Shown in pieces: positions 1-7,009 of a DNA stretch of 18,020 bases. Positions within the stretch are counted from its first letter, which is position 1; every line of letters begins with the position of its first letter. The stretch is taken from contig CAIODE010000202.1 of the NCBI GenBank assembly GCA_903856875.1, positions 1 to 18,020 on the forward strand. The letters are read 5' to 3'. Made by a program: the position numbers and the translations under genes. The stretch comes from an uncultured Burkholderiales bacterium (lineage in GTDB: Bacteria; Pseudomonadota; Gammaproteobacteria; Burkholderiales; Burkholderiaceae_C). Below the pieces are notes generated by a model, which saw only the letters and a program-made list of their open reading frames with translations, was not told the origin of the DNA and made no database searches.

Positions 1-495
1 CAGGCCATGACGCGTGCCCGCTTTGTGATGGGCCATGACGCCATGGCAAACCGGTTTGACCAAGTGCGGCGCAGCGTCATCAGCGCACCGCGTGATGAAA
101 TTTCTTTGAAGTCCGAAATCGTGACCATGCGCAATCGGGTTCGCACGGCACACACCATCAAGCCCGATCTTTTTGATGTGAAGCACAGCCCAGGTGGCAT
201 GGTGGATGCCGAGTTTGCAGTTCAGTATTTGGTCCTGATGCAAGCCTGTGCGCACCCTGAAATGGCCGACAATGTGGGCAATATTGCCTTGCTCCAGCGC
301 GCAGAAGCGGCAGGATTGTTGTCCAAAAACGTAGGCCTTAACGCATCATCGGCCTACCGTGAACTGCGCCGCGTACAGCACAAGGCGCGTCTCAATGAAG
401 CCCCAACGCAAGTGCCGCAAGCCGACTTGCATCAGGAAAGAGAGGCCATCTTGTCGCTTTGGAGGGCTGTTTTCCCAGAACGCGTGAAGGCCTAA
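1..495 (+). CDS. glnE: Glutamine synthetase adenylyltransferase / adenylyl-removing enzyme, C-terminal part
   Basis: This is the 3' end of a gene that enters the window already in frame (the codons for Q and A precede the first Met), so its start is not visible. GlnE adenylylates and deadenylylates glutamine synthetase in the cytoplasm in response to PII, adjusting nitrogen assimilation. The visible 164 residues correspond to the helical tail that follows the C-terminal nucleotidyltransferase domain. The recognisable block is the family's 'F-D-V-K-x-x-x-G-G-M-V-D-A-E-F' stretch followed by the 'Q-Y-L-V-L' helix (about residues 58-77 of the visible part), shared with GlnD-type proteins. The end 'FPERVKA' is a normal-looking terminus. 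The next gene starts 54 bases downstream behind its own candidate promoter. Family assignment is secure; the catalytic motifs lie outside the window. Confidence 0.9.
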   Translation, partial: QAMTRARFVMGHDAMANRFDQVRRSVISAPRDEISLKSEIVTMRNRVRTAHTIKPDLFDVKHSPGGMVDAEFAVQYLVLMQACAHPEMADNVGNIALLQRAEAAGLLSKNVGLNASSAYRELRRVQHKARLNEAPTQVPQADLHQEREAILSLWRAVFPERVKA

Positions 496-502
496 ACAGC
501 TC

Positions 503-531
503 GTGACAAGTTAAATAAATAGAAGTAAACT
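503..531 (+). promoter_or_regulatory. Candidate sigma-70 promoter for the peroxidase/lipid gene run
   Basis: The gap after glnE contains GTGACA (503-508, five of six matches to TTGACA), a 17-base spacer, and TAAACT (526-531, four of six matches to TATAAT). Transcription would start near 538, leaving a short leader before the peroxidase start. It is the only plausible promoter I see upstream of the run that ends at 8309. No TGATC-type -35 of ChrR-associated ECF sigma factors is present here. It was judged by eye only. Confidence 0.4.
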
Positions 532-549
532 GTTCAGTCACAAAACAGA

Positions 550-1155
550 ATGGACAGTTCAATGCTTAACATCAAGCTCATCAAATCATTGGCCGTGGTG
601 CTTTGGATGCTGGCCATCTCTGCCAGTTGGGCCCAGTCGACCACCTTCACGGCTGCGCAGTCGGCGGCTTGCCCCACTTTGCTGAACCATACCTTTCCAA
701 GGCTGCAAGATGAAAAGCCGCAATCACTGTGTCAATACAGTGGCAAGGTGATTTTGGTGGTCAACACCGCCAGCTATTGTGGTTTCACACCGCAATACAA
801 GGGTCTGGAATCAATCTACAGCCAATACAAAGACAAAGGCTTGGTGGTTTTGGGCTTTCCCTCCAATGACTTTGCGCAGGAAAAAACCAACAACCAAGAC
901 ATCGCCGATTTTTGCGAAAACACCTTTGGTGTGAAATTTCCGATGTTCACAAAAACAGCCGTCACGGGTGATGCGGCCTCGCCCTTCTTCAAACAGTTGG
1001 CGCAGGACCCAGGTCAAAGGCCCAAGTGGAATTTTTACAAATACTTGATTGGTCGCGATGGCAAGTTGATTGACAGCTACAACAGCATGACAAGCCCAGA
1101 AAGCAAAAGCTTGGTGCAAGCCATTGAGAAAAGCCTCGCGCAAAAAGCTTCCTGA
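550..1155 (+). CDS. Glutathione peroxidase family protein, secreted
   Basis: A thiol peroxidase of the glutathione peroxidase family, expected to reduce hydrogen peroxide or lipid hydroperoxides. An N-terminal hydrophobic segment (about residues 10-24) ending 'SASWA-QS' looks like a Sec signal peptide cleaved after residue 28, so the enzyme should act in the periplasm. The peroxidatic Cys is C77 in 'N-T-A-S-Y-C-G-F-T'. The 'W-N-F' motif (W160, N161) supplies two more members of the catalytic tetrad. The usual Gln of 'F-P-x-N-Q-F' is Asp here ('F-P-S-N-D-F', D107). C122 in 'DFCENTFGVKFPMF' sits where BtuE-type enzymes have a possible resolving Cys. An alternative start at 562 (Met5) has a weak GGA upstream and gives a more typical signal peptide. 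The FAD oxidoreductase begins 46 bases downstream, so co-transcription is plausible and a role in lipid-peroxide defence fits. Confidence 0.88.
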   Translation: MDSSMLNIKLIKSLAVVLWMLAISASWAQSTTFTAAQSAACPTLLNHTFPRLQDEKPQSLCQYSGKVILVVNTASYCGFTPQYKGLESIYSQYKDKGLVVLGFPSNDFAQEKTNNQDIADFCENTFGVKFPMFTKTAVTGDAASPFFKQLAQDPGQRPKWNFYKYLIGRDGKLIDSYNSMTSPESKSLVQAIEKSLAQKAS

Positions 1156-1186
1156 GTCTTGAAAAGAAGGAAGAGTTGGACCCCAC

Positions 1187-1194
1187 AGAAAGAG
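1187..1194 (+). promoter_or_regulatory. Ribosome binding site supporting a TTG start
   Basis: AGAAAGAG lies 7 bases before the TTG at 1202. No ATG or GTG exists between here and the nucleotide-binding motif in this frame, so this purine block decides the start of the FAD oxidoreductase. Confidence 0.5.
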
Positions 1195-1201
1195 CGACAT
1201 C

Positions 1202-2497
1202 TTGAAGTACAAAAAGATTGCCATTGTTGGCTCGGGCATTTCTGGCTTGGCTGTTGCGCACAGCCTTCAAGGTCAAGCCGATATCACACTGTTTGAAGCC
1301 GGCGCCTACTTTGGTGGTCATGCCAATACCGTGGACATCACGTTGCCCACGGACAAAGGGCTGGTCACATACGGCGTGGACACGGGGTTTTTGGTGTTTA
1401 ACGAAAGAACCTACCCCAACTTGATCAGTTTGTTTGAAGCCTTGGGTGTCGAAACAGCCTTGTCAGACATGTCTTTTTCTGTACAAGCTCCAAAAGCCTG
1501 GGGGCAAGAGGCCTTGGAGTGGAGCGGTAGCAATTTAGACACCGTTTTTGCACAACGGCGCAACTTGGTTCGGCCGCAATTTTTAAAAATGCTGTATGAC
1601 GTCTTGCGCTTCAACAAACTTTGTACGCGCATTGCCGAGCAGCAAGCAGAAAGTGAAATGCGGCAGCCACTTTCTGAATTTTTAAAACAGCATCGCTTCA
1701 GCGAAGCCTTTCAGAATTGGTACTTTTTACCCATGATGGGCTGCATTTGGAGCTGCCCAACCGATCAAATGTTGGCCTTTCCAGTAGCCACCATGATTCG
1801 GTTTTGTTACAACCATGGGTTGATACAAGTGAGCAATCGCCCGCGCTGGTTCACAGTCAAGGGCGGCTCAAGGCACTATGTAGAAAAAATCGTGAGCGGC
1901 ATTGCCGACAAGCGATTGAACACGCCCGTCCAAATGATCGAACGCGACGCAGAAGGGGTGCGCTTGATGACGGAAAACCATGCTGAACGCTTTGACGAAG
2001 TGGTGTTGTGCACGCATTCGGACCAAGCCTTGCGCCTCCTCAGAGCGCCGAGCCAAGACGAGATGAAATGCTTGTCTGCCATCCGTTACCAAGACAACGT
2101 GGCCGTCTTGCACACCGATGAAAAAGTATTGCCAAGCAGGCAGAAGGCCTGGGCGGCATGGAATTACGTGCGCGCAGAAAACCATCAGCAAGAAAGCAGC
2201 AGAGTGTGCTTGCACTATTTATTGAACAAATTGCAGCCCTTGCCGTACTCTCAAGCGGTTGTGGTTTCGCTCAATCCAACGCAAAGCATTGACCCTCAAA
2301 AAATCATTCAAACCATGGAGTATGCGCACCCTGTGTTTGACTTGCCGGCCATTGATGCGCAACAACACTTGCACCAGATTCAAGGCCGACAACGTACCTG
2401 GTACGCAGGCGCATGGCTTGGTTATGGCTTTCATGAAGATGGTTTGAAATCAGGTTTGTCCGTGGCCAGAGAGCTGCTCAAAAGGGTCAATGAATGA
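1202..2497 (+). CDS. NAD(P)/FAD-dependent oxidoreductase of the COG2907 amine-oxidase-like type
   Basis: A flavoprotein of 431 residues. The N-terminal dinucleotide-binding fold is explicit: 'I-A-I-V-G-S-G-I-S-G-L' (G10, G12, G15) with the ribose-binding acid E32, then 'G-G-H-A-N-T-V-D' (38-45) and 'V-D-T-G-F-L-V-F-N' (59-67), both characteristic of COG2907 proteins. The C-terminus 'W-Y-A-G-A-W-L-G-Y-G-F-H-E-D-G' is the second FAD-contacting segment. There is no signal peptide or membrane segment, so it is cytoplasmic or peripheral. The start is TTG at 1202. The gene overlaps the DUF1365 gene by ATGA. In alphaproteobacteria, relatives sit beside DUF1365 and Cfa-like genes in lipid-modification operons, so an oxidation or desaturation of an acyl chain is a reasonable guess. 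The substrate is not shown by the sequence. Confidence 0.85.
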   Translation: MKYKKIAIVGSGISGLAVAHSLQGQADITLFEAGAYFGGHANTVDITLPTDKGLVTYGVDTGFLVFNERTYPNLISLFEALGVETALSDMSFSVQAPKAWGQEALEWSGSNLDTVFAQRRNLVRPQFLKMLYDVLRFNKLCTRIAEQQAESEMRQPLSEFLKQHRFSEAFQNWYFLPMMGCIWSCPTDQMLAFPVATMIRFCYNHGLIQVSNRPRWFTVKGGSRHYVEKIVSGIADKRLNTPVQMIERDAEGVRLMTENHAERFDEVVLCTHSDQALRLLRAPSQDEMKCLSAIRYQDNVAVLHTDEKVLPSRQKAWAAWNYVRAENHQQESSRVCLHYLLNKLQPLPYSQAVVVSLNPTQSIDPQKIIQTMEYAHPVFDLPAIDAQQHLHQIQGRQRTWYAGAWLGYGFHEDGLKSGLSVARELLKRVNE

Positions 2498-3333
2498 CCA
2501 CAGGTGGCGTGCTCTTAGGCCATGGTCAAGTGCGCCACGTTCGCTTGCGCCCGACGCGTCATGCCTTTGATTACAGCGCCTATTTCTTGATGCTGCCGAT
2601 GAGGCATTTGCAAGACTTGGCCCAAATCACTTCAAAAAATGCCACATCAAGTCAAACTGAATTGGCCATCAACAAATCAGGCCTGTTGTCGTTTTTTGAT
2701 GCCGATCATGGCGATGGCCGCCAACCCCAAAACGGCGGTGCGCTGGCATGGATCGAAGAGCGGCTTGCAAGTGAAAACATCCATGATGCCCAAGGTGAAA
2801 TTTGGCTGCAAACATTTCCCAGAGTGTTGGGATATACCTTCAAGCCCGTGAGCTTTTGGTATTGCCATCGAATTGACAATACGCTGGCCGCTATATTGGC
2901 TGAAGTTCACAACACCTTTGGTGAACGTCATTGCTATTTGTTGCCCGAACCTAAATTTGGCCGTACCGAACATGCCAACAAGATTTTTCATGTTTCGCCT
3001 TTTTGTGATGTCAAAGGTCAATATGAATTCCGGTTCATGCGAACGTTTCAAGCGGACGTTGAGCGCATCGTCGCACGTGTTGACCATAGCGATGACAACG
3101 GCCCCTTGATTCAAACCAGCATCAGCGGCGCACTGGTGCCTGCCACACGCGAAGAAATTTGGCGCACTTTTTGGCGCTATCCCCTTTTCACATTGGCCGT
3201 GATGCTTCGTATTCACTGGCATGCCCTTTTGCTTTGGCTTAAACGCGTACCTTTCTTTACCAAGCCAGAACCACCCCCTGAATTGGTTTCACGCGGACAA
3301 GCGCCACCAACAATTATTTCCAAAATCAGCTGA
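2494..3333 (+). CDS. DUF1365 family protein
   Basis: A 279-residue protein recognisable as DUF1365 (COG3496) from its N-terminal 'G-x-V-R-H-x-R-L-x-P-x-x-H-x-F' element, the central 'V-L-G-Y-T-F-K-P-V-S-F-W-Y-C' block, 'A-E-V-H-N-T-F-G-E-R-H' and 'H-V-S-P-F-C-D'. The several conserved His residues are family hallmarks. The biochemical activity is unassigned; the family is nearly always found between a COG2907 flavoprotein and a Cfa-like methyltransferase, as here. A hydrophobic stretch near residues 230-250 could associate with the membrane. Its ATG overlaps the stop of the preceding gene and the methyltransferase begins 2 bases after its own stop, so the three are almost certainly translated from one message. 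Confidence 0.9.
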   Translation: MTTGGVLLGHGQVRHVRLRPTRHAFDYSAYFLMLPMRHLQDLAQITSKNATSSQTELAINKSGLLSFFDADHGDGRQPQNGGALAWIEERLASENIHDAQGEIWLQTFPRVLGYTFKPVSFWYCHRIDNTLAAILAEVHNTFGERHCYLLPEPKFGRTEHANKIFHVSPFCDVKGQYEFRFMRTFQADVERIVARVDHSDDNGPLIQTSISGALVPATREEIWRTFWRYPLFTLAVMLRIHWHALLLWLKRVPFFTKPEPPPELVSRGQAPPTIISKIS

Positions 3334-3335
3334 TC

Positions 3336-4559
3336 ATGAATACCAGTCCCTCAACCAGCACCTCATTCGAACTTCAATCTGCGCCCATGGCTGTTCGCAA
3401 AGTGTTGCAATTGCTTGAAAAAATGGAACACGGTACTTTGACGGTTCAGTTTCCCGACCGCAGTACCAAAGTGTTTGGCAAATCTTCAACCCGCCATGCA
3501 GCCATTAGCCTGCAAAATTGGAACGTTTTCACGGCCAGCTTGAAGTCGGGCGACATTGGATTTGCAGAGACGTACATTGCCGGTGATTGGAGCACGCCTT
3601 CTTTGAGTGACTTGCTGCGGGTCATGATTCAAAACAGACGCGTGGTGGACGAGTTGATTTTTGGCACTTGGTGGGGCCGAATGGCCTATCGCATCAAACA
3701 CATGCTCAATCGCAATCACAAGGCCAACAGCAAAAAAAACATTCATGCACATTACGACCTGGGCAATGCGTTTTATGAGCTTTGGTTAGATGACACAATG
3801 AACTATTCTTCGGCCTTGTTTGAAGGCGATTACAGCCAAAGCATGGGTGATGCACAGCGCGCCAAGGTTCGACGTGCACTGCGCATGGCCGATGTAGGTG
3901 TTGGATCGCGGGTGCTGGAAATTGGCTGTGGTTGGGGTGCTTTGGCCGAAATGGCCACAATGGATTTTGGCGCCCGTGTGAGCGGTGTGACATTGTCGAC
4001 CGAGCAACTGGCTTTTGCCAATGCGCGAATGAAGTGGAATGGTCAATCTGAAAAAACAGACTTGCGCTTGCAAGACTACCGCGACATTGATGATGGCCCA
4101 TATGACGCCATTTGCTCGATTGAAATGATTGAAGCAGTTGGCAAAGAGTTTTGGCCAACCTACTTTCAAACCGTGAGCCAACAATTGAAGCCAGGCGGTA
4201 AAGCCTGCATTCAAAGCATTGTGATTGACGATGCGCTCTTTGATCGCTATTTGAAGTCAACAGACTTTATTCAACAGTATATTTTTCCTGGCGGGTGTTT
4301 GCCCAGTCCATCTGAGTTCAAAAGACAAGCCCGCTTGGCTGGCTTAGAGGTGATCGACGAGTTGAAGTTTGGGCCCGACTACGCAGAAACATTAAGGCGC
4401 TGGCGCCACGACTTCATGGCGCAAGAGGCGCAAGTTTTGAAATTGGGATTCGATACCAAGTTCCTGCGTTTGTGGGAGTTCTATTTGGCATATTGCGAGG
4501 CCGCATTTGATGAAGCCAACACCGATGTCATTCAGTTCACCTTGCAGAAAAGGCATTGA
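3336..4559 (+). CDS. Cyclopropane-fatty-acyl-phospholipid synthase-like SAM methyltransferase, non-canonical active site
   Basis: A 407-residue member of the Cfa family (COG2230), which methylates the double bond of acyl chains in membrane phospholipids using S-adenosylmethionine. The SAM-binding motif is 'V-L-E-I-G-C-G-W-G' (193-201); the family block 'H-Y-D-L-G-N' is at 139-144 and 'Y-I-F-P-G-G-C-L-P-S' at 315-324. Compared from memory with E. coli Cfa, Glu239 and Tyr317 are kept (E266, Y349), but Cys139 is Ser (S159, in 'NYSSALF') and His266 is Gln (Q293, in 'CIQSIVID'). Those residues hold the bicarbonate that removes a proton to close the cyclopropane. The change fits enzymes that leave a methyl-branched unsaturated chain, such as the UfaM type. 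The start follows the DUF1365 stop by 2 bases with no clear ribosome site, indicating translational coupling. Confidence 0.9.
   Translation: MNTSPSTSTSFELQSAPMAVRKVLQLLEKMEHGTLTVQFPDRSTKVFGKSSTRHAAISLQNWNVFTASLKSGDIGFAETYIAGDWSTPSLSDLLRVMIQNRRVVDELIFGTWWGRMAYRIKHMLNRNHKANSKKNIHAHYDLGNAFYELWLDDTMNYSSALFEGDYSQSMGDAQRAKVRRALRMADVGVGSRVLEIGCGWGALAEMATMDFGARVSGVTLSTEQLAFANARMKWNGQSEKTDLRLQDYRDIDDGPYDAICSIEMIEAVGKEFWPTYFQTVSQQLKPGGKACIQSIVIDDALFDRYLKSTDFIQQYIFPGGCLPSPSEFKRQARLAGLEVIDELKFGPDYAETLRRWRHDFMAQEAQVLKLGFDTKFLRLWEFYLAYCEAAFDEANTDVIQFTLQKRH
4546..4553 (+). promoter_or_regulatory. Ribosome binding site supporting a GTG start
   Basis: AGAAAAGG, inside the last codons of the methyltransferase gene, lies 7 bases before the GTG at 4561. 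It favours that start over the upstream ATG codons at 4507-4525, which would put 18 extra polar residues before the signal peptide. Confidence 0.6.
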
Positions 4560-4560
4560 C

Positions 4561-5103
4561 GTGTTGTCTGCTGTGCGCCGTCAGCGGTTTTTTTCTTGGG
4601 GCATGGGCTTGGTCGCATGCCACTTGACTTTGAGCTTGGCGCATGCCTCGCCAGCCTTGTTGCCTGGGGCCAAACCCTCCTCCCAACAACGCTTGAGCGT
4701 TTGGGGTTTTGACATATATGACGCACGTCTTTGGGTGCGACCAGGCTTTTCTGTGGCAAGTTATTCGGCGCATGCCTTCGTGTTGGAGGTTTCCTACTTA
4801 AGGAATCTGGAGGGCGAATCCATTTCAAAAAAGTCCATTGATGAAATGCGCAAAGTAGGACCCTTCTCTCGCGAGCAAGAAAGTAATTGGCTGAAAGCCA
4901 TGCTTGACATATTCCCCAATGTTCAAAAAGGAGACCGGCTGCAGGCGGTCTATGCCCCCAACGCAGGCGCCGAATTTTTCTTGAATGACAAAGTGATTGG
5001 CCGCATACAGGACCCGTTGTTTGCGCAACTGTTTTTTGGAATTTGGTTGCATGAGTCAACTTCGGCGCCCGCTCTGAGACAAGCTTGGATGAAGGGCCTA
5101 TGA
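4561..5103 (+). CDS. Chalcone isomerase-like protein, secreted
   Basis: A 180-residue protein of the bacterial chalcone-isomerase-like group. From the GTG start the N-terminus is a clean signal peptide: basic residues (R6, R7, R9), a hydrophobic core, then 'SLAHA-SP', with cleavage after residue 29. The mature part shows family features: 'W-G-F-D-I-Y-D-A-R-L-W-V', 'L-E-V-S-Y-L-R-N-L-x-G', 'S-I-D-E-M-R-K' and near the C-terminus 'F-F-G-I-W-L-H-E-S-T-S-A-P-A-L-R'. Members are not known to isomerise chalcones; the fold is shared with fatty-acid-binding proteins, so a periplasmic lipid-binding role in this module is a plausible inference. It begins 1 base after the methyltransferase stop and overlaps the MFS gene by ATGA. 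The family call is good; the function is open. Confidence 0.8.
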   Translation: MLSAVRRQRFFSWGMGLVACHLTLSLAHASPALLPGAKPSSQQRLSVWGFDIYDARLWVRPGFSVASYSAHAFVLEVSYLRNLEGESISKKSIDEMRKVGPFSREQESNWLKAMLDIFPNVQKGDRLQAVYAPNAGAEFFLNDKVIGRIQDPLFAQLFFGIWLHESTSAPALRQAWMKGL

Positions 5104-6398
5104 GCGCGCTTGACAAGATCACGCACAAGCAAAGCATGGGCTATGGCCTATTGGCCTTGCCCTTGGCATTTGTGGCCTTGCCCATGTATGTGAATTTGCC
5201 GCACTTCTATGCCACCCAGTTTGCTGTGCCGTTGACAAGTTTGGGGGCCGTGTTGCTGTTCAGTCGCCTGATAGATGCTGTGGTTGACCCTATGCTGGGA
5301 CGCTTGAGCGATGCTTTGTACGCGCGTTCTTCTTTGAGTGTGTTGGGCGTAGCCTTGGCCTATGCGCTTGGCTTGCTGCTTTCATTCGCAGCGCTCTTTT
5401 TCCCACCCGCCTTCAAAGACTCTTTTTCCTATGTGATCTGGGTTGGCGTTTGGATTACCTTGTGCCACCTCACCTACAGCGGGCTGAGCATTCTTCATCA
5501 AGCTTGGGCCTCTAGGCTGGGTGGAAGCGCAAGCCAACAAAGCAGGGTCGTGGCATGGCGCGAGGGGGCAGGTTTGGTGGGAGTGGTCACTGCCTGCGCA
5601 TTGCCCGTGATGGCTGGCTGGCTTTCAACCACAGCTTTCTTAGGCCTGATGTTGCTGTTGGGCCTTGTGGTTTGGTCGCGTGTGCTAGCGCAAACACGGA
5701 TTCAAAAAGACAGCGATACTGAGTTGACGGACAAGGACAATTATTTGCCACTGAAGCAAATCAGTTTTCGCAAACTGCTTTGGGTGTTCTTGTTAAATGG
5801 CATTGCCAGTGCGGTCCCCGCTGGATTGGTCATGTTTTTTATCGAAGATCAAATTCAGGCATCGGCCACCATGTCGCCCTTGTTTTTAGGCGTCTACTTT
5901 TTGTCAGGCGCACTTTCCTTGCCTTTGTGGCTCCAACTTGTGCGTGCGAAGGGTTTGGCAAAGGCGTGGTTTGTTGGAATGGCTTTGGCCATCGTGAGCT
6001 TTGGCAGCGTTGGCTTTTTAGGCCCTGGGGATGAAATCGCTTTTCTGACGGTTTGCTTGGCATCGGGTATCGCCCTAGGCGCAGACCTTGTGGTGCCTGC
6101 AGCCTTGTTGAACCGAGTGATTGACAAACTCGGACATCGAGGCCGTGCGGAAGGCCTTTATTTGGGTTGGTGGAATCTGACCAGTAAATTGAACTTGGCT
6201 TTGGCCGCAGGGCTGTGTTTGCCCTTGCTTTCCTTTTGGGGTTACTCGCCAGGGACTCAAACGCCGGAAGGTTTGAGGGCCTTGTCTTTGGCCTATGGCG
6301 TTTTGCCTTGTGTGCTGAAGCTTTTGGCGTTGGCTGTGTTGTTTGTGTTTTGGATTCAACCGTCGGCAGAGCAGCCGGCATCTAGGAGTGACTCATGA
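5100..6398 (+). CDS. MFS transporter, GPH-cation-symporter-like
   Basis: A 432-residue integral inner-membrane protein with about twelve hydrophobic segments separated by short loops. The motif 'S-R-L-I-D-A-V-V-D-P-M-L-G-R-L-S-D' (55-71) is the cytoplasmic loop signature of the glycoside-pentoside-hexuronide symporter-like branch, with the charged residues R56, D59 and D63. The substrate cannot be read from the sequence; proteins of this type occur in the same lipid/oxidative-stress clusters of alphaproteobacteria, so a sugar substrate should not be assumed. I chose the ATG at 5100, which overlaps the stop of the preceding gene, over the TTG at 5085; a GAAGGG lies just upstream at 5091-5096. 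The end overlaps the DUF3833 gene by ATGA. Confidence 0.85.
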   Translation: MSALDKITHKQSMGYGLLALPLAFVALPMYVNLPHFYATQFAVPLTSLGAVLLFSRLIDAVVDPMLGRLSDALYARSSLSVLGVALAYALGLLLSFAALFFPPAFKDSFSYVIWVGVWITLCHLTYSGLSILHQAWASRLGGSASQQSRVVAWREGAGLVGVVTACALPVMAGWLSTTAFLGLMLLLGLVVWSRVLAQTRIQKDSDTELTDKDNYLPLKQISFRKLLWVFLLNGIASAVPAGLVMFFIEDQIQASATMSPLFLGVYFLSGALSLPLWLQLVRAKGLAKAWFVGMALAIVSFGSVGFLGPGDEIAFLTVCLASGIALGADLVVPAALLNRVIDKLGHRGRAEGLYLGWWNLTSKLNLALAAGLCLPLLSFWGYSPGTQTPEGLRALSLAYGVLPCVLKLLALAVLFVFWIQPSAEQPASRSDS

Positions 6399-7009
6399 AT
6401 CGACGTCTGTGGTTACAAAATATTTCGCAAAGTTTGAGCGCGCCTTTTCTCGCTCGCGCAAGCACAGTTAGCCTGGCGGCTGGCAGCGCGCTCGCTTTAT
6501 CGGCTTGTGCAGGACCTCAAATTTCGGACTATGCGGCACAAACGCCCCCCTTAGATTTGCGCACGTACTTCAACGGGACGGTGGATGCATGGGGTCTCTT
6601 CACCGATCGAAGCGGTCGCGTGGTTAAAAGATTCACGGTGCTCATGGATTGCAAATGGCAAGGTGATGAAGGCGTGTTGGATGAAGCCTTTACCTATTCA
6701 GACGGCACCAAGCAACGCAGAGTCTGGCGTTTGAAGGCCTTGCCCAATGGGAAATACGAAGGCCGCGCTGACGATGTGGTGGGCATGGCTTTGGGCCAAA
6801 TAAAAGGCAATGCCTTTCAATGGCAATACACCTTGGCCTTGCCCGTCGACGGCGCTGTTTGGCATGTTCAGTTTGACGATTGGATGTATTTGATGGACGA
6901 CCGAGTGATGTTGAACAAAGCCGTCATGAGCAAGCTGGGCATTTCCTTGGGTGAAGTCACTTTGTCTTTCACGCGGCGCGAGCCTGTTGCTACCGGAGGC
7001 AAGTCATGA
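6395..7009 (+). CDS. DUF3833 family lipoprotein
   Basis: A 204-residue protein with a long basic/hydrophobic N-terminus ending in the lipobox 'L-S-A-C' (lipidated Cys38), so it is a predicted lipoprotein. The mature part matches the DUF3833 pattern: 'Y-F-N-G-T-V-D-A-W-G-L-F-T-D-R-S-G-R-V-V-K-R-F', 'Y-E-G-R-A-D-D-V-V-G-x-A-x-G' and 'F-D-D-W-M-Y-L-M-D-D-R-V-M-L-N-K-A'. The family resembles lipocalin-like beta barrels, so lipid binding or shuttling is possible but unproven. AGGAG at 6384-6388 lies 6 bases before the ATG, and the start overlaps the MFS stop. No enzymatic motif is seen. Confidence 0.88.
   Translation: MNRRLWLQNISQSLSAPFLARASTVSLAAGSALALSACAGPQISDYAAQTPPLDLRTYFNGTVDAWGLFTDRSGRVVKRFTVLMDCKWQGDEGVLDEAFTYSDGTKQRRVWRLKALPNGKYEGRADDVVGMALGQIKGNAFQWQYTLALPVDGAVWHVQFDDWMYLMDDRVMLNKAVMSKLGISLGEVTLSFTRREPVATGGKS
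6995..6999 (+). promoter_or_regulatory. Ribosome binding site for the SDR gene
   Basis: GGAGG lies 6 bases before the ATG at 7006. It decides between that start and the in-frame ATG at 7093, which lies closer to the conserved domain but has a poorer site. Confidence 0.65.

Noticed and set aside
2677..3222. 181-residue minus-strand open frame inside the DUF1365 gene
   Set aside because: Antisense shadow of a conserved gene with no recognisable motif or start signal.
3706..4260. 184-residue open frame on the minus strand inside the Cfa-like gene
   Set aside because: It is His/Gln/Pro/Ser-rich low-quality translation, wholly antisense to a gene with clear motifs.
4532..5137. 201-residue minus-strand open frame across the chalcone-isomerase-like gene
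   Set aside because: Composition is atypical (Arg/Pro/Lys/Ser-rich) and it is antisense to a recognised secreted protein.
5839..6381. 180-residue minus-strand open frame inside the MFS gene
   Set aside because: Lys/Pro/Ser/Thr-rich, typical of the reverse complement of a hydrophobic membrane protein.
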